In this document: piece by piece, positions 25,301-35,100 of the stretch
Layout of the letters: each line of letters opens with the position of its first letter
Position numbering within the stretch: the stretch's first letter is position 1
From: Locusta migratoria
Taxonomy: Eukaryota; Arthropoda; Insecta; Orthoptera; Acrididae
Reading direction: 5' to 3'
NCBI GenBank assembly: GCA_026315105.1
Contig: CM048745.1
Location: 279,017,247-279,081,246 of the forward strand
DNA length: 64,000 nt
The notes under the pieces: model-generated
Database searches by the model: none
The model's input: only the letters and a program-made list of their open reading frames with translations
Told to the model about the DNA's origin: nothing
Program-made: the position numbers and the translations under genes

Positions 25301-28300
25301 GACCAATGGGAGAACCAAAGCACTTATTTGCCTAGAGAGACTGATGTGAAGATCATCCAAGGGAACTGAATGGGCAGCAAATTGAGGGAGGAGGGCTGCC
25401 TTTTTTACAACTAATCCACTTTCTCATTCCCTGACGTGGCCAGGAACTCAAAGTTAAATGAGGGAGTGAAAATATGCCTAGATTTTTTGTACCAAAGGGT
25501 GTACTGCATACCACATGCAAAGGCTCCGGTCAGCACTCCAAATTGGAGCAGATAATGCCATTGACCTGGTGTCGCCTGATACCACCACCACCACCACCAC
25601 CACCACCACCACCACCACGGAATGGACAGTGCCCAAGATATAACATTAACAAGAGTAAAATGAAAGTAATGGAATGCAATGTCAAAATCAGGCGATGCTG
25701 AAGGAATTAGATTAGGTAAGACAATAAAAGATGAATTTTCTTATTTGGATAGCAAGATAACTTTTGATGGCCGAAGTAAAGATATAAAATGCAGAATGGC
25801 TATGGGAAGAAGCGTTTCTAAAGAAGCGAAACTTGTTAAACATCCTATATTAATTTAAATGTTAGGAACTCTTTTCTGAAAGCATTTGTCTTGAGTGTAG
25901 CAATGTATGGCAGTGAAACGTGGACAATAAGAAGTTCAGATAAAAAGTTAGAAGCTTTTGAAATGTGGTGCTACAGACTAATGATGAAAATTAGATGGGT
26001 AGATCACATAAGTAATGAGGTGCTTTACCAAATCGGGGAGAAAAGGAGTTTCTGGCATATCCTGACTACAAGAAGGGATAGATTGGTTCGAGACATTCTG
26101 AGACATCAAGGAATTGCCAACTTAGCATTAGAAGGAAGCGTGTGGGGTAAAAATCATAGAGAGACCAAGGGACGAATATAATAAGCAGATTCAAAAAGAT
26201 GTAGGTTGTCGAACGTATTCTCAGTTGAAGAAACTTGCACAGGACAGGGTAGCGTGGAGAGCTACATCAAACCAGTATGCGGACTGAAGACAACAGATTT
26301 TCAAAACCTTTTTCAATCTGTGCTAATTTTTGGCATCTGCACAGCATTCAAACTTTTATAATTGAAATCAGCTATTAGTAACTTGTCACTATTCAAACAC
26401 TGACTAGTCACTTTTCTTGCAATTTGTCTTAAGACAGTGTTAAACTGTCAGATTTGTGATCCCAGTCGCATATGATAAATTTTTCTAAGAATTTATTCTC
26501 TTAAATATTCCTCGTGCACAGAGTTAGAATTTCACCCTCCACATTTTGTCTTCTGTATCAGTAAGGTCCCATCACATACCCATGTGAATGAGCATTCAGA
26601 TTGGGATCCGAGTGGTCTTTACTCACCATGTCACTGCACCACTTCTATACTCTTCAGTTTCTTTATGTTCAGTTTTTAACATTAAAAATATTCATTACAA
26701 ATGTTAATCGATGCGTGTTTTATTTATTTGTGCTGCTGTCACCTGTGCTCCTTTGCCTGATGAGTAATCTTCGTCTAATTTGGCTATAATATTATTCTAA
26801 AACAGATACTAAACTGATTTTTGAATCTTTGATATTATTTCTTTTAATGTAGGGAAAGTTACTGACTAAGCAACATTTTTTTAACAAAATTGTTTCACCT
26901 TAAAGTTTTACATTAGTTGAGAACAAAGCCATAAATTTAACAATCTAAGGATTTCATTTTCAAAGAAGAGTTTACCAAGTTTAAGAACACATTCATATTT
27001 AATAGAACTTTACGTAACAAAAACAAAGCTGAGTTCAATGTGTACATTTAATATTTTGTCTGACAAATTTGGAAAGGTTCCATTGGCAGTGAGAACCATC
27101 TGTAAATACAGTTTCAATAAAGAAATCAAATTCTTATTTGACTAAGTGATGATTAAAGTTCCATCATACCTGTCATATTCTGTTTGAAGCATCCATGGGC
27201 AGCAAAAAGCCACTCCGCTCTTGTTTCAGCAAATATGACAACATTTTGTTTCGGCTGCAATCCAAGGGCTCTCAAGCCGCGGCCAAAGTGGGAAGAGATG
27301 GTCTCTACTTCTTCGAATGTTTTCCACTTGTAGTCTCCCATTATAAACTGAAATATGCAAATTGGAGTAGTGTGGCAGGCTTATTTATCCAAAAGCCTTT
27401 TGCAGGGCAGGAAAATGTTAGATGGTGCATCCAAAGTAAATTTAGTTAAGTTAGTGTAAATTAAATTTGGAACAACTTATTAGATCCAGTGCAGATAAAA
27501 ATGGCTTAAAAATGGGGGTTATCCAGTACAACTAAAGGTATCCTAAAAATTGTATATCATAATTTGAGTAAAATCCATTTGAGGGGTGTTCAATTATACC
27601 CACAGTGTTTTGTACCTCTTCATCTGAAGTACTTATTCAAACGTACTTACTAGAAGACTGAGCACATCTATACCATTGTTTAACAAGCTGAAGGATACCC
27701 CATGTTCCCAGAATTCCTATGGCTGTGACAATAGCCAATTCTATGTGTTAGAATCATCTGAGCTTCCCTTTGAGTTGTTTAGTAGACGAAACCTGTCACC
27801 AAGTGACATTCAGGCTGGAGAGCAGATGCTTAAGCTGTTCCCCATTGTCAGACAGTGGGGGCCTGGAGATATAAACACATTATGAAGCAGAATCACTTCA
27901 TGAACGGCCCAGGCTGTTTGCTATTTATGGACCTACGTAGACTACAAAGAGTCTCAGTAAATGTCAATGGTTTTTCCGTGCTAGTTATTCTGCAACTATC
28001 AGTCCTCATGTATAAGAAGGGCACAGCCCTTTATTTTTTTAGGGGTAGGTGGTGGTATTCTTCACAATCTTATATTTAGCATTTGTCACAAAGGGGTATA
28101 TTCAAATTTTGACTGGTTTGGTTGGCAAGACATTTCATATCTTCATTTTAACACCCCTCATGTATTTTACACATACAGTAATAGGATTTGTACATGGGAT
28201 TACTCAACATTAAGATCAAAGAAGGTGAGGAAAAGAAACTTCTGAATGGAAAATTTTATTTTTAAACTGAACAGTGCACAGAAACCTTTAAAGCAACAGT

Positions 28301-28813
28301 TGAGTGTGGCAACACAGGCCAAGTAAAAGAAATAGCAGCAAAAATTTCTTTGACAGTATTCTTACTTTTTTGAAGATGCGTCCGTTGGGCTGTGGCTCGT
28401 CTTCCTCTGCCAGAATTTCTCTGGTACCTAGACAACGCCTATTAGGATAAAGACGTGAAACGTAGACTAACATTTTCTCCATCGTATCCACTTTATCACG
28501 CACCATTCTTAGGTGATGCTTCTGTGGAGTGTGGAGACTACGGTAAGTAATTGACGTATCATCTAAGGAAACAGCTTGTGCCTGTTAAAAAAGAATGATC
28601 AGTTATTGTAGTGCTGATGGTGTGAAACTTCAATATTAAAAATCCAGGCCTTTAAAAACTTGCTTCATATTAACTTACTTTTACTCTACTTGAAAGTCTT
28701 TTCTTCTCCCATGGCCTTTGAAGAATGAAATGAACTGGATATGTTATTATATCACAGACAAATGCAATAGCTTTAATGGCACCTATTGTGCCACTTATCA
28801 AGATGCTGTCCAT
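10226..28813 (-). CDS. Acsl: Long-chain fatty-acid CoA ligase, ACSL3/4 type: complete split coding region, 11 exons
   Basis: The enzyme activates long-chain fatty acids to acyl-CoA through an acyl-AMP intermediate, feeding lipid synthesis and oxidation; ACSL3/4 proteins sit on ER, lipid-droplet and mitochondrial-associated membranes. Seen: eleven minus-strand exons with GT/AG borders sum to 2124 bp and give 707 residues, against about 711-720 for human ACSL4/3. Residues about 1-32 form a hydrophobic N-terminal anchor. The AMP-binding P-loop YTSGSTGVPKG is at 275-285, QGYGLTET at 462-469, the ribose-binding Asp of RTGD at 552, the hinge region DRKKD at 566-570 and the FACS-type LQMGEYISLGKVE at 574-586. 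The C-terminal domain with AFKLKRK follows and the protein ends INRMYAS. All motifs are intact, so the gene looks functional. Introns are 97, 1018, 2827, 1407, 71, 78, 5515, 4193, 576 and 682 bp. ACSL3 versus ACSL4 cannot be separated here; insects usually have one gene for both. Confidence 0.96.
10381..11062 (-). other. Acsl intron 10 (682 bp)
   Basis: AT-rich and CpG-poor, bounded by GTAAGT and AACAG. I see no repeat family or RNA gene in it. Confidence 0.85.
11063..11335 (-). CDS. Acsl: Acsl coding exon 10 (hinge and FACS signature)
   Basis: Acceptor AAATCTTCAG, donor AAAT|GTAAGT; 273 bp. It encodes RKKDLVKLQMGEYISLGKVE, then CPLIENICLYGDP, VVPSQ and EIAEHGKKC. The T before GTAAGT is a non-consensus last exon base, but only this donor keeps the frame into exon 11. 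ACSL4 usually has Ala where this protein has Met576. Confidence 0.94.
11336..11911 (-). other. Acsl intron 9 (576 bp)
   Basis: Bounded by GTGAGT and CTTCAG on the minus strand. AT-rich, with nothing recognisable inside. Confidence 0.85.
11912..12175 (-). CDS. Acsl: Acsl coding exon 9
   Basis: Acceptor CTTTATAG, donor ATCG|GTGAGT; 264 bp, residues 478-565. It encodes TTGRVGGP, KPYPRGEILIGGDNIS, GYYKN and RWFRTGDIGE with the conserved Asp552 of TGD. The last codon is split and becomes Asp566 of DRKKD in exon 10. Confidence 0.95.
13464..13480. repeat. Poly-C tract, 17 bp
   Basis: Uninterrupted C run inside Acsl intron 8. Confidence 0.95.
14400..15450 (-). mobile_element. Non-LTR retrotransposon ORF1 (Gag-like) remnant, I/Jockey type
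   Basis: The minus-strand frame at 15156-14824 reads MGSSSKRKYKSDSKEN and later NPFVIKV, GTLMLET and VQVEAHHTL. This arrangement resembles the ORF1 proteins of arthropod I/Jockey elements, where a short RNA-recognition-like domain precedes EEEIQEYL (present in a shifted frame). Further along, at about 14.65-14.58 kb, cysteine-rich pieces such as CNTCGRDAQE resemble a CCHC zinc knuckle. Several frameshifts and stops make it dead. It lies in an Acsl intron in the same orientation as the gene. The GC-rich leader at 15.18-15.45 kb is probably its 5' UTR. Confidence 0.6.
16369..16541 (-). CDS. Acsl: Acsl coding exon 8
   Basis: Acceptor CTTCTTAG, donor GATG|GTAAGT; 173 bp. It encodes LIFKKPRELLGG, RVRMIMSGGAPLSP (433-446) and QGYGLTET (462-469), the adenylation loop that contacts the adenine ring. 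The upstream intron (16542-22056) is the largest in the gene and hosts the RTE-like element. Confidence 0.95.
17100..20346 (+). mobile_element. RTE-like non-LTR retrotransposon, nearly full length, defective
   Basis: Order on the plus strand: a GC-richer leader (17.1-17.5 kb); an apurinic-type endonuclease in broken frames (about 17.52-18.22 kb: NVRSLNLVGKL, LDIVGISEVWW, DRIIIVKID, RGSRLVEFC, LYTWKTPGDTGRYQIDFIMV); a charged linker (18.28-18.75 kb); and reverse transcriptase (18.68-19.75 kb) with NKAPGVDDI, NYRTISLI, GEDQFGFR, FVDLDKAFDNVDW and the catalytic FADD at 19541-19552. The C-terminal domain (19.90-20.29 kb) has YGSETWTI and GRPRDGYSKQI and ends in a stop. A (CAC)n tail follows. At least four frame breaks and a degraded endonuclease SDH site make it inactive. 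It lies antisense to Acsl in intron 7. RTE assignment is from the endonuclease-RT layout and microsatellite tail; a close clade is possible. Confidence 0.85.
20292..20346. repeat. (CAC)n microsatellite tail of the RTE-like element
   Basis: About 18 CAC units directly after the final GACTGAAGAC of the RTE-like element. RTE-clade elements typically end in such tails. Confidence 0.95.
22057..22196 (-). CDS. Acsl: Acsl coding exon 7
   Basis: Acceptor GATTGCAG, donor AACAG|GTACCA; 140 bp. It starts in phase 0 with LILDRISKGIGDKV (family VMDRIYKNV) and ends GFDTPLIN, giving Arg420 across the junction with exon 8. It has no internal start codon that would flag it as an ORF; it is assigned from homology and splice borders. 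Confidence 0.92.
22275..22411 (-). CDS. Acsl: Acsl coding exon 6
   Basis: Acceptor GATTTGCAG, donor CCT|GTGAGT; 137 bp. It encodes the remainder of Glu328, then CLLCGVPIGYSTPLT and KIKRGTKGDASVLRPT, matching the IGYSSP...KIKKGSKGD block of ACSL4. The 71-bp intron before it is among the shortest in the gene. Confidence 0.94.
22483..22683 (-). CDS. Acsl: Acsl coding exon 5 (AMP-binding P-loop)
   Basis: Acceptor TTTCAACAG, donor GTTG|GTAAGC; 201 bp. It carries the adenylate-forming signature YTSGSTGVPKG (275-285), the TH-N motif after it, and LPLAHVFE (317-324). This is the nucleotide-binding core; no key residue is missing. The exon has no upstream in-frame ATG, so a simple start-to-stop ORF scan would miss it. 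Confidence 0.95.
22684..24090 (-). other. Acsl intron 4 (1.4 kb)
   Basis: AT-rich and CpG-poor. No repeat or gene recognised. Confidence 0.8.
24091..24342 (-). CDS. Acsl: Acsl coding exon 4
   Basis: Acceptor GTTTCCAG, donor ACAG|GTATGC; 252 bp, residues 177-260 plus one base. It encodes TIYATLGEDAIAHGINETEV, aligning with the YATLG...HGLNE block of ACSL4, then a less conserved linker. The split codon rebuilds Gly261 with exon 5. Confidence 0.94.
24893..25470. repeat. Possible dispersed repeat segment
   Basis: It begins GGTTTTAGGGCACAAAACTA, then a GGTCAT motif, which is closely paralleled in reverse orientation at 49741-49700 (TAGGGCACACAACTT, GGTCATTAGCG). That shared opening is the only evidence here for a dispersed family; the rest of the segment has no coding signal I recognise. 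Confidence 0.35.
25581..25618. repeat. (CAC)n microsatellite abutting an RTE 3' fragment
   Basis: About 12 CAC units end exactly where the truncated RTE-like copy begins (CGGAATGGACAGTG). Confidence 0.95.
25617..26293 (+). mobile_element. 5'-truncated RTE-like element, 3' fragment
   Basis: Matches the 3' 0.7 kb of the element at 17.1-20.35 kb: GGAATGGACAGTG, INKSKMKVMECN, then YGSETWTI, AFEMWCYRLMMKIRWVDHISNEV and LALEGSVWGKN, ending CGGACTGAAGAC. Frameshifts separate the pieces. It is antisense to Acsl in intron 3. No microsatellite tail follows the 3' end. Confidence 0.85.
27170..27347 (-). CDS. Acsl: Acsl coding exon 3
   Basis: Acceptor ATATTTCAG, donor ACAG|GTATGA; 178 bp, residues 118-176 plus one base. 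It encodes FIMGDYKWKTFEEV, then the conserved ETRAEW (158-163) and the CFKQN segment. The split codon joins to exon 4 as GTT (Val177), giving the family-typical VVTIYATLG. Confidence 0.94.
27348..28365 (-). other. Acsl intron 2 (1.0 kb)
   Basis: AT-rich. Apparent plus-strand ORFs here have no recognisable content. Confidence 0.8.
28366..28581 (-). CDS. Acsl: Acsl coding exon 2
   Basis: Acceptor TTTTAACAG, donor AAAAAA|GTAAGA; 216 bp, phase 0 at both ends, residues 46-117. It contains ITYRSL and the family hallmark CLGTREIL (95-102), then QPNGRIFKK, matching the segment of vertebrate ACSL4 before its LILGNY motif. It is separated from exon 1 by a 97-bp intron. Confidence 0.94.
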
Positions 28814-28817
28814 ATTC
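28679..28817 (-). CDS. Acsl: Acsl coding exon 1 (start codon and membrane anchor)
   Basis: After an acceptor ending TTTTTCAG the exon reads GAAT then ATG (28813-28811) and encodes residues 1-45. It opens with a hydrophobic stretch (IGAIKAIAFVCDIITYPVHF) followed by the basic RPWEKKRLSSRVK, as expected for the N-terminal anchor of ACSL3/4. The donor is AAA|GTAAGT. Only 4 nt precede the ATG, so the rest of the 5' UTR must be spliced from an exon at higher coordinates. Confidence 0.92.
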
Positions 28818-31021
28818 CTGAAAAATAAACATTTGTCACAATGTCAGGTATTTTACAAAATCTTCACAATATCAAGTAATTGTTAGTTTTACTGCTCATG
28901 CACTACCTTTCATACCCTTACATGCTATTATAGCCAGACTAAGCCAAAGTATCTGCAGATTTTAGTTCCTTAACTGTTACATTCAGTATTATGTAATGTT
29001 TCAGATACACCAAATTTACATTCATTAAATGTGGGTATTTTATGTTAGTGTATATACACTATCACTGAACCAACATGAAGAATTCCAACATTTCAATGAA
29101 AGTCACCGCTGTGACATTTTTTTATCAATATTCCATTAATTTTATTTAATGGACGAGCAGCCTTAAGATTCTAAATCCTTACCATGTTTAAAATGACTGA
29201 CCCACAACATTTACAAGACCAATATAAAAATATTGGTAATTTAATATTTAACATGCTTTTGAATGTTATACACATGCACTGTAACCACAAATGTGCAAAG
29301 CAAATATTTGACATGCTTTTCATGCATTTATCAATGCAGGCAATATCTGCTGTTCAAGCAGAGTACTCACTCATTTTCTTCGAAGTACATTTCTGCAGGC
29401 TTCACTGAAATAGAAGAAAATTTCCATGATTCACTGCAGAATTTTCCTCATTTTACACAAGAAAGCTGTGCACATTTCATTACTCTCAGAACACAGCCAT
29501 TACCATAAGAAAATAGAATGGGCATAGGAGACATTGTGAATTTGATTTACAGATGCTAAGGCTTCTTAAACTTTCAAAAAGTTTAAATAAAGCAAAAACT
29601 AATTTTAGGTGTGATTAAGAGTCAGTGACTGTGCAAGAAGACTTGGCGTTTATGAAGGTTATTTGAAAATCATGCCAGGTTGTTTGAAGACTGCTTAATC
29701 CTTGAGTATTTTCTGATTTTTATACTTTAATGTAAGATGTTCTGGCTATATTGTAATCAAGATGAAATTTAACGAAAACGATCTTTTATGCTATTCAATT
29801 ACTACTGCATGAGAAATTTGATTTTTAACGAAAGTAACATACATCAGCAAGCATATTAAATACTTTATTGAAGATGAAAAAATTATAAATTTTGCCACTT
29901 CTGTTGAGAAACAAGGTAACAAATTGGATTAATTTGATGGTAATATTCTGGAAGCAGCATATCCATTAATTGTGGGACAACCAAGACTCTTCACACTATT
30001 GTCTGGGCCAAACAAGACTTGCCATTATTTTACTGTTAAATTTGGCAAGCCATCAGAATGCTTAAATTACTGCCACAGCTTATTTCCTTTTAAATTACAA
30101 GTTCTATCAGAAATATGGATGGATGCAAGTGAAATATCCTGCCACATTATTAGTTACACCCAGATGCTTTGTTCTCATTACACACCAACAACCTGTCTGC
30201 TTACATGTTCTTTCTTTATCTTGGACTTCGAATTTTTAACAATTTTGTCTTTACAACTACCACAACAAAGATGAAATGTATTTGTGGCATATGACTGCAC
30301 ATTAACATTTGATGCATAGCCAGTAATAAGGTGAGCACAAAATGAATTCAACATCACTACCATACTAAGTTTTTGAAATGTATTTTTACACTATAAAGCT
30401 GAAATATTCACTAACAGGTAAATGTAATGGTTCTCCAATACTTAATACTTCATACTTTAGTTTTATTTTGATATAAATTTAGGAATGATACATGGACTTA
30501 TTGTATATAGCAAACTGTAGTAAGCATAGAACAAAGATTTTGACACTAAGCACCTTTCAGAAAGGAAACATTTATACTAAGGTATTCAAGCATCCCATTA
30601 CATAACAGGATATGAAGGAACCTTTTACATTTACTATGTTAAGGTACACAATTACACAAGTCAATGAGGAATTGTTATACTGCAGGGTGTGTCAAAATTT
30701 GACCATTTTGAGGTGACAGTCTGAGGACCTTCATTTGCAAAAAACGACAGTTTGCTCCTCAAGATATTGCTGAAGCCACACATTTCTGTATTCCATAATT
30801 TTTCTAATATGAAATAATGATTAGGAGATTTATTGCATTTCCTTTGGTCTTCTACCAAAGGCAAATATGGATAATGAATAGCACAAACAAAAAATTATAA
30901 GCACTTTAAATGTGGTGCCACAATAATGCTTTAAGTAGATACATAGCTTGTGAAAAGTAGTGAATGAAATTAGTGAAAGACTAGTTTACTGGCAGGAGGA
31001 ATATGATGTTTGGACACACAA
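28818..31021. other. AT-rich, CpG-poor stretch upstream of Acsl coding exon 1
   Basis: It begins with the acceptor tract of exon 1. In 29161-30180 I count about five CpG dinucleotides in 1 kb. No repeat or gene recognised. Probably Acsl intronic sequence between the 5' UTR exon and the first coding exon. Confidence 0.6.
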
Positions 31022-31227
31022 CAGTGGTGTATCTGGGGAGGGGGCTGTCTGGCTGCAGCCCCCCCCCCCCCCCCAGACCTTATGCAGCCTCTCCTAAATG
31101 GGGGAAAGAAAGGATTAATCCAATAAGAGTAGCAAAGGCACAGTATGGTAAGGCGATTTTTTATATCGCATCAGCTCGGTAATTTATCTCAGCCCCTCCC
31201 CAAACCGCGATGCTGGATATGCCCCTG
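31022..31227. mobile_element. hAT-like MITE with internal poly-C tract
   Basis: The left end CAGTGGTGTATCTGGGGAGG approximately mirrors the right end (reverse complement CAGGGGCATATCCAGC). The 16-C run at 31059-31074 lies inside. CAGTGG-CGTA-type termini are typical of hAT elements. I could not see an 8-bp target duplication, so this is tentative. Confidence 0.5.
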
Positions 31228-33281
31228 TAGAAATAGACGTACTGGTACGGTGATGGGAATGTGAATGGGTTGAGGTTGCTGTCTGGTAAATGTGTGCCAA
31301 GTTGCATACATAAGATAAAAATATTGCTTCCAAATCTCCAAAACAATTTCTGCAATACAGATGATATTCTTCCCAATGAATGCATAAATGAAAAATCCAT
31401 TTTTCCAACAAACTGAAATAGAACTATGGACACTATCATGAAGAAATCTACCACTAAGAATGAAATGGCAATGGAAGACTTGCTGAAAAGTACAAAGATT
31501 TTAAAAGTTGTGCAGAAGTATAATAAACCTTAAAAGAATCAAACTGAATAAGTTATGTTCACTTGAAGACAAGGAGATGCATTGCTTTTACTGCTAGTGG
31601 ATACAATTCCACTTCCTAAACACCCATGAAGGGAAATGCTGTTATGTCCTGTGCATGTCCTATTGCCAGTAGTAATATGAAGTTGGTTACTTAAACTTTC
31701 AGGAGTGTCAAATATTTCATTTTTATTACGTGTCCTAAGACTTTGGTGGTACTCAATACCAAGATTTCTTCACAAATTCAGAGGATAAGGAGAATCATGT
31801 GAAATACTTGACAGGTGAGGTTTCTGTAGATACAAATTAATCTATATTTCCCTTAGTCACACCATAACTTTAGAAGAGCTCAACCAATTTGGCTGATACT
31901 TTGTTGTACTTTTAAGTCTCAGGAATAGACTTAGAAAAATGAGGGATGTACTGGAAAATTAGACAAGAGTGCTTTCATGTGTGTTTCTACTGCCTAAAAA
32001 TCTGAAGTTTGGTTGCAATATTAAATTTTGCACACTACCTTTAAACCAAGATGAAGCTTACAGTCTACAGTAAGATCTGAACTACTAAATTGGGAACAAG
32101 AAAGGATAATGCACATTTTATTGCATTGTCACTATAGTCAATTTATTGTAATGCGATATTTTGGGGATTTTGCTATGCATTGAATTTTCGGCTATCTGGG
32201 TAAATGGGCTGTTGCACACAAGGCAATTTTTTTTTTTTTTACGATTGTAGGATAAGGAATTTCGTGAAATTTTTGCTGGTTTTTAAGCCCTACGCGATTA
32301 GAATGCGAAGAAATTTATTAAACGCTCTGCCATGCGCTGCAGTGGCTTTAGGATATTTACATCTCTTACAGATTTCAGCTTTTAAATGACTACATCATCC
32401 ACACGGAGGCTGGAAGAACTAAGACGCTCTCAACGGGGAAAACATGCTAAGGATGCAACTAGTTTCTACTAACGACGTAACATGCTCCAGAAAATTACAC
32501 TGACCTGATGACCTGTAAGTTCCACCGGTTGTCAATCGATATTCATGAAATTATAATTGCAATCGATGAGACTGAGGCATACCTGTTTTAACAGCAGAGG
32601 AAACGTCTTTACCTGCCTCGCCGACCTGTCTTAGGCCTTCTGGAAGTCTTACAAGTTCCAGAGTTCAAATATTTAACTAGTCTAGTTGTACGCCAGTTCT
32701 TTGAGAAAGTTTCAGTTAAATGGTGGAATCTACTCAGACAATATTTTTCGGCAAATTTAGGTCATTCTTCAAATCTACTTAATGTACGGTACCATCTTTT
32801 TCCCTATATAGATGCTCTCATCTAGTGCTTCGTTTTATAGATCCATGTTGAGGAGATACTCAAATGAACTTTTATTATAGTGAGCTAGAACTGTTCAGAA
32901 TTATGTTTTCTGAGCTACGTTGAATCAGTTATCTTGCAGGAAACTTAATCCCAGTTTTCTAAATTTTTACATATATGCTTTCACTAAGAACGTTGGACTG
33001 TGGTAGTTCGTCTGCACTAAGCCGGACGAGTCTATCATTTACTGAACAGTTTAACAAACGTTTACCGTTTTCTTAAACGTTTTGTTAAGATATTTGTCGG
33101 TGGCAACTCTGGCGCTTCACGTACGCTGTGCGAGACGTTCAGGCAAGCGGATTTCCGCTTCAACGACTTCGTCTCGGCGTCACCCAAAGCATGGATAGTA
33201 CCGCGTAGGCGTTGCGCTAGCGCATTCACCCCGCTGATGAAAGACCTTACTACCACCCCAGCCAGCAGTGCGAAAACGTTC
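31228..33281. other. No gene recognised; CpG density rises near 32.2 kb
   Basis: 31.23-32.15 kb is AT-rich and CpG-poor. From about 32.2 kb CpG becomes frequent (for example TACGCGATTAGAATGCGAAG near 32290). 33.06-33.28 kb is CpG-rich without a recognisable gene. Confidence 0.5.
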
Positions 33282-33290
33282 CGACCCTAA

Positions 33291-33910
33291 GTCCTGTGAA
33301 GTTGGCACCCCTTTTTTGGAAAATTTACATTTTTCAGAGTTCTAGACAGATATACAATAGTTCTGGAGTTCTCTGTACAAAATTTGAATAGTTCTGCAGA
33401 ATTTCGCAGGAAAAATAGTAAAAATTACCACAAACTTGAGTTTTAGTTTTTTTAAATAATTATTTGCCTATTAGCGCAAACATAGTTCTTATCACAGTTT
33501 TAAATAGCTGCCAAAGAGTTCTATAGGAAATCCTAATAGCATTTTTCTGTGCAGATTATACTTTATGAGATAATTACAATAATGGAGTATCCATTTACAT
33601 GCTACTGTGGAATTTGCACCCGTTTTTTCTAAAAAATTAGACTTTTTCCAGAGTTCTAGGGACATGTGCAATAGTTCTTGTTTACGATAAGCAGTAATCA
33701 GTCAGACGTAAAAACAACAAATTGAATGTGCAGCGGATAGAATATCTGTCAAGACCTATGAAAAATGTATATTTCTCGAATAACGGGCACAAATAAGACA
33801 GCTTATCAGATATTCCAATTTTTTTCCGGGCAATTACATAGAAATATTCACATGAGCTCTTGAACTATAGTATATGTACACCGAACCCCAAAAAAACAAT
33901 GTGTATTTCT

Positions 33911-33945
<35 letters not shown>

Positions 33946-34260
33946 GCCAATTTACAGTAACATGACAATGGATTCCACATTACTGTATTTATCTGATAAG
34001 TATAATCTGCACAGAAAAATATTAGGATTTCCTGTATAAATGACAGCTATTTAGAACTATGATCAGAACTATGTGCTAATAGGCAAATAATTATTTAAAA
34101 AACAAAAACTCAAGTTTGTGGTAATTTTTACTATTTTTTCGGCGAAATTCTGCAGAACTATTCAAATTTTGTACAGAGAACTCCAGAACTATTGTATATC
34201 TCTCTAGAATTCTGAAAAAATGTACATTTTCCAAAAAAGGGGTGCCAACTTCACAGGACT
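33291..34260. mobile_element. Long-TIR DNA transposon, non-autonomous, Mutator-like (copy 1)
   Basis: The ends are AGTCCTGTGAAGTTGGCACC and its reverse complement, extending into inverted repeats of roughly 300 bp at each side. It is flanked by identical 9-bp repeats CCGACCCTA (33282-33290 and 34261-34269). No ORF longer than about 70 codons lies inside. Many AGTTCT/AGAACT motifs are spread through both arms. Long TIRs plus 9-bp duplications point to the Mutator (MULE) superfamily; Merlin (8-9 bp) is less likely given the TIR length. Confidence 0.88.
33909..33943. repeat. Poly-A tract, about 35 bp
   Basis: Uninterrupted A run inside the long-TIR element copy 1, absent from copy 2. Confidence 0.95.
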
Positions 34261-34269
34261 CCGACCCTA

Positions 34270-35090
34270 GTCGCTCATTTCTGATTAAAGTCAATGCAAG
34301 GCACTATTTTTGCACTTCACGTCTTGTCAAGTACACTGTCGATCTCTACTGTGAGATAAGTAGGGTAGCGTTTTAGTGTCATCGCTTACACTAATGTTCC
34401 CCAATATTCATCTATAATTTGCCTCTAACCTTTAGCTTTGCTTACAACCTATAGCCAAGTACACTAACCCGGTACTCAAAGGCTGGAAAACTAAATCATA
34501 CCCCGTTTAACGGTAAACACGATCTAGAACGCAGAATTATTAGTTTCCGCTTGCAGAATTACGTCAAATTTTAGGAGCTATAGTTTGCAATAATTACACA
34601 TGAGAATTTCACGCGGAGTGCTGCACGAAAACCTTCGAACCGAAGACGGTAACAGCCTTTCAAACTATGTACTGTAGTTACTGTAAATTTCCACATTTCA
34701 CAGCTTATGTTGTAAGGGCGATAAACACTTAGCGGAACGAAAATATTCATCTTCAGGCTTTATATTAACCGGCGATCTACCTCTACAACTACATGCAAAA
34801 GCGCATATAGTGAGAAGCAGGAACAACTCTTCATCCTGGAAACTGTCTTAATTCAGACTAAGAACCGCTAAAAGTCAGTACTAAGAATAAAGCAATAAGT
34901 ATATTTACTAGCTATCTTTTTACGCAAAATTGATAAACCAAACTTTATCATTCACGGCGAATTACATTTACTTCCAACGTGCGTGATCTGTGCATGGTAT
35001 TAGCTTTACACTTCTGTTATTTAATTTCAGAATCAATTGCGAAGTCCCTGCACACACCTGAGAAAGTAGTACAGTACTATCACCACTACC
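34270..35090. other. No feature recognised
   Basis: AT-rich with normal CpG density, between the long-TIR transposon and the CpG-rich block. Confidence 0.5.
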
Positions 35091-35100
35091 CACGACGTAC

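Larger units (their letters stand above)
24343..27169 (-). other. Acsl intron 3 (2.8 kb), carries a dispersed repeat and an RTE 3' fragment
   Basis: Includes the repeat segment from about 24.89 kb, the (CAC)n array at 25.58 kb and the RTE-like 3' fragment to 26.29 kb. 26.3-27.17 kb shows only AT-rich sequence. Confidence 0.8.

Noticed and set aside
24343..32150. Host exons hidden in CpG-poor introns
   Set aside because: The 11 exons already give a full-length protein with every junction in frame; no extra conserved segment is missing.
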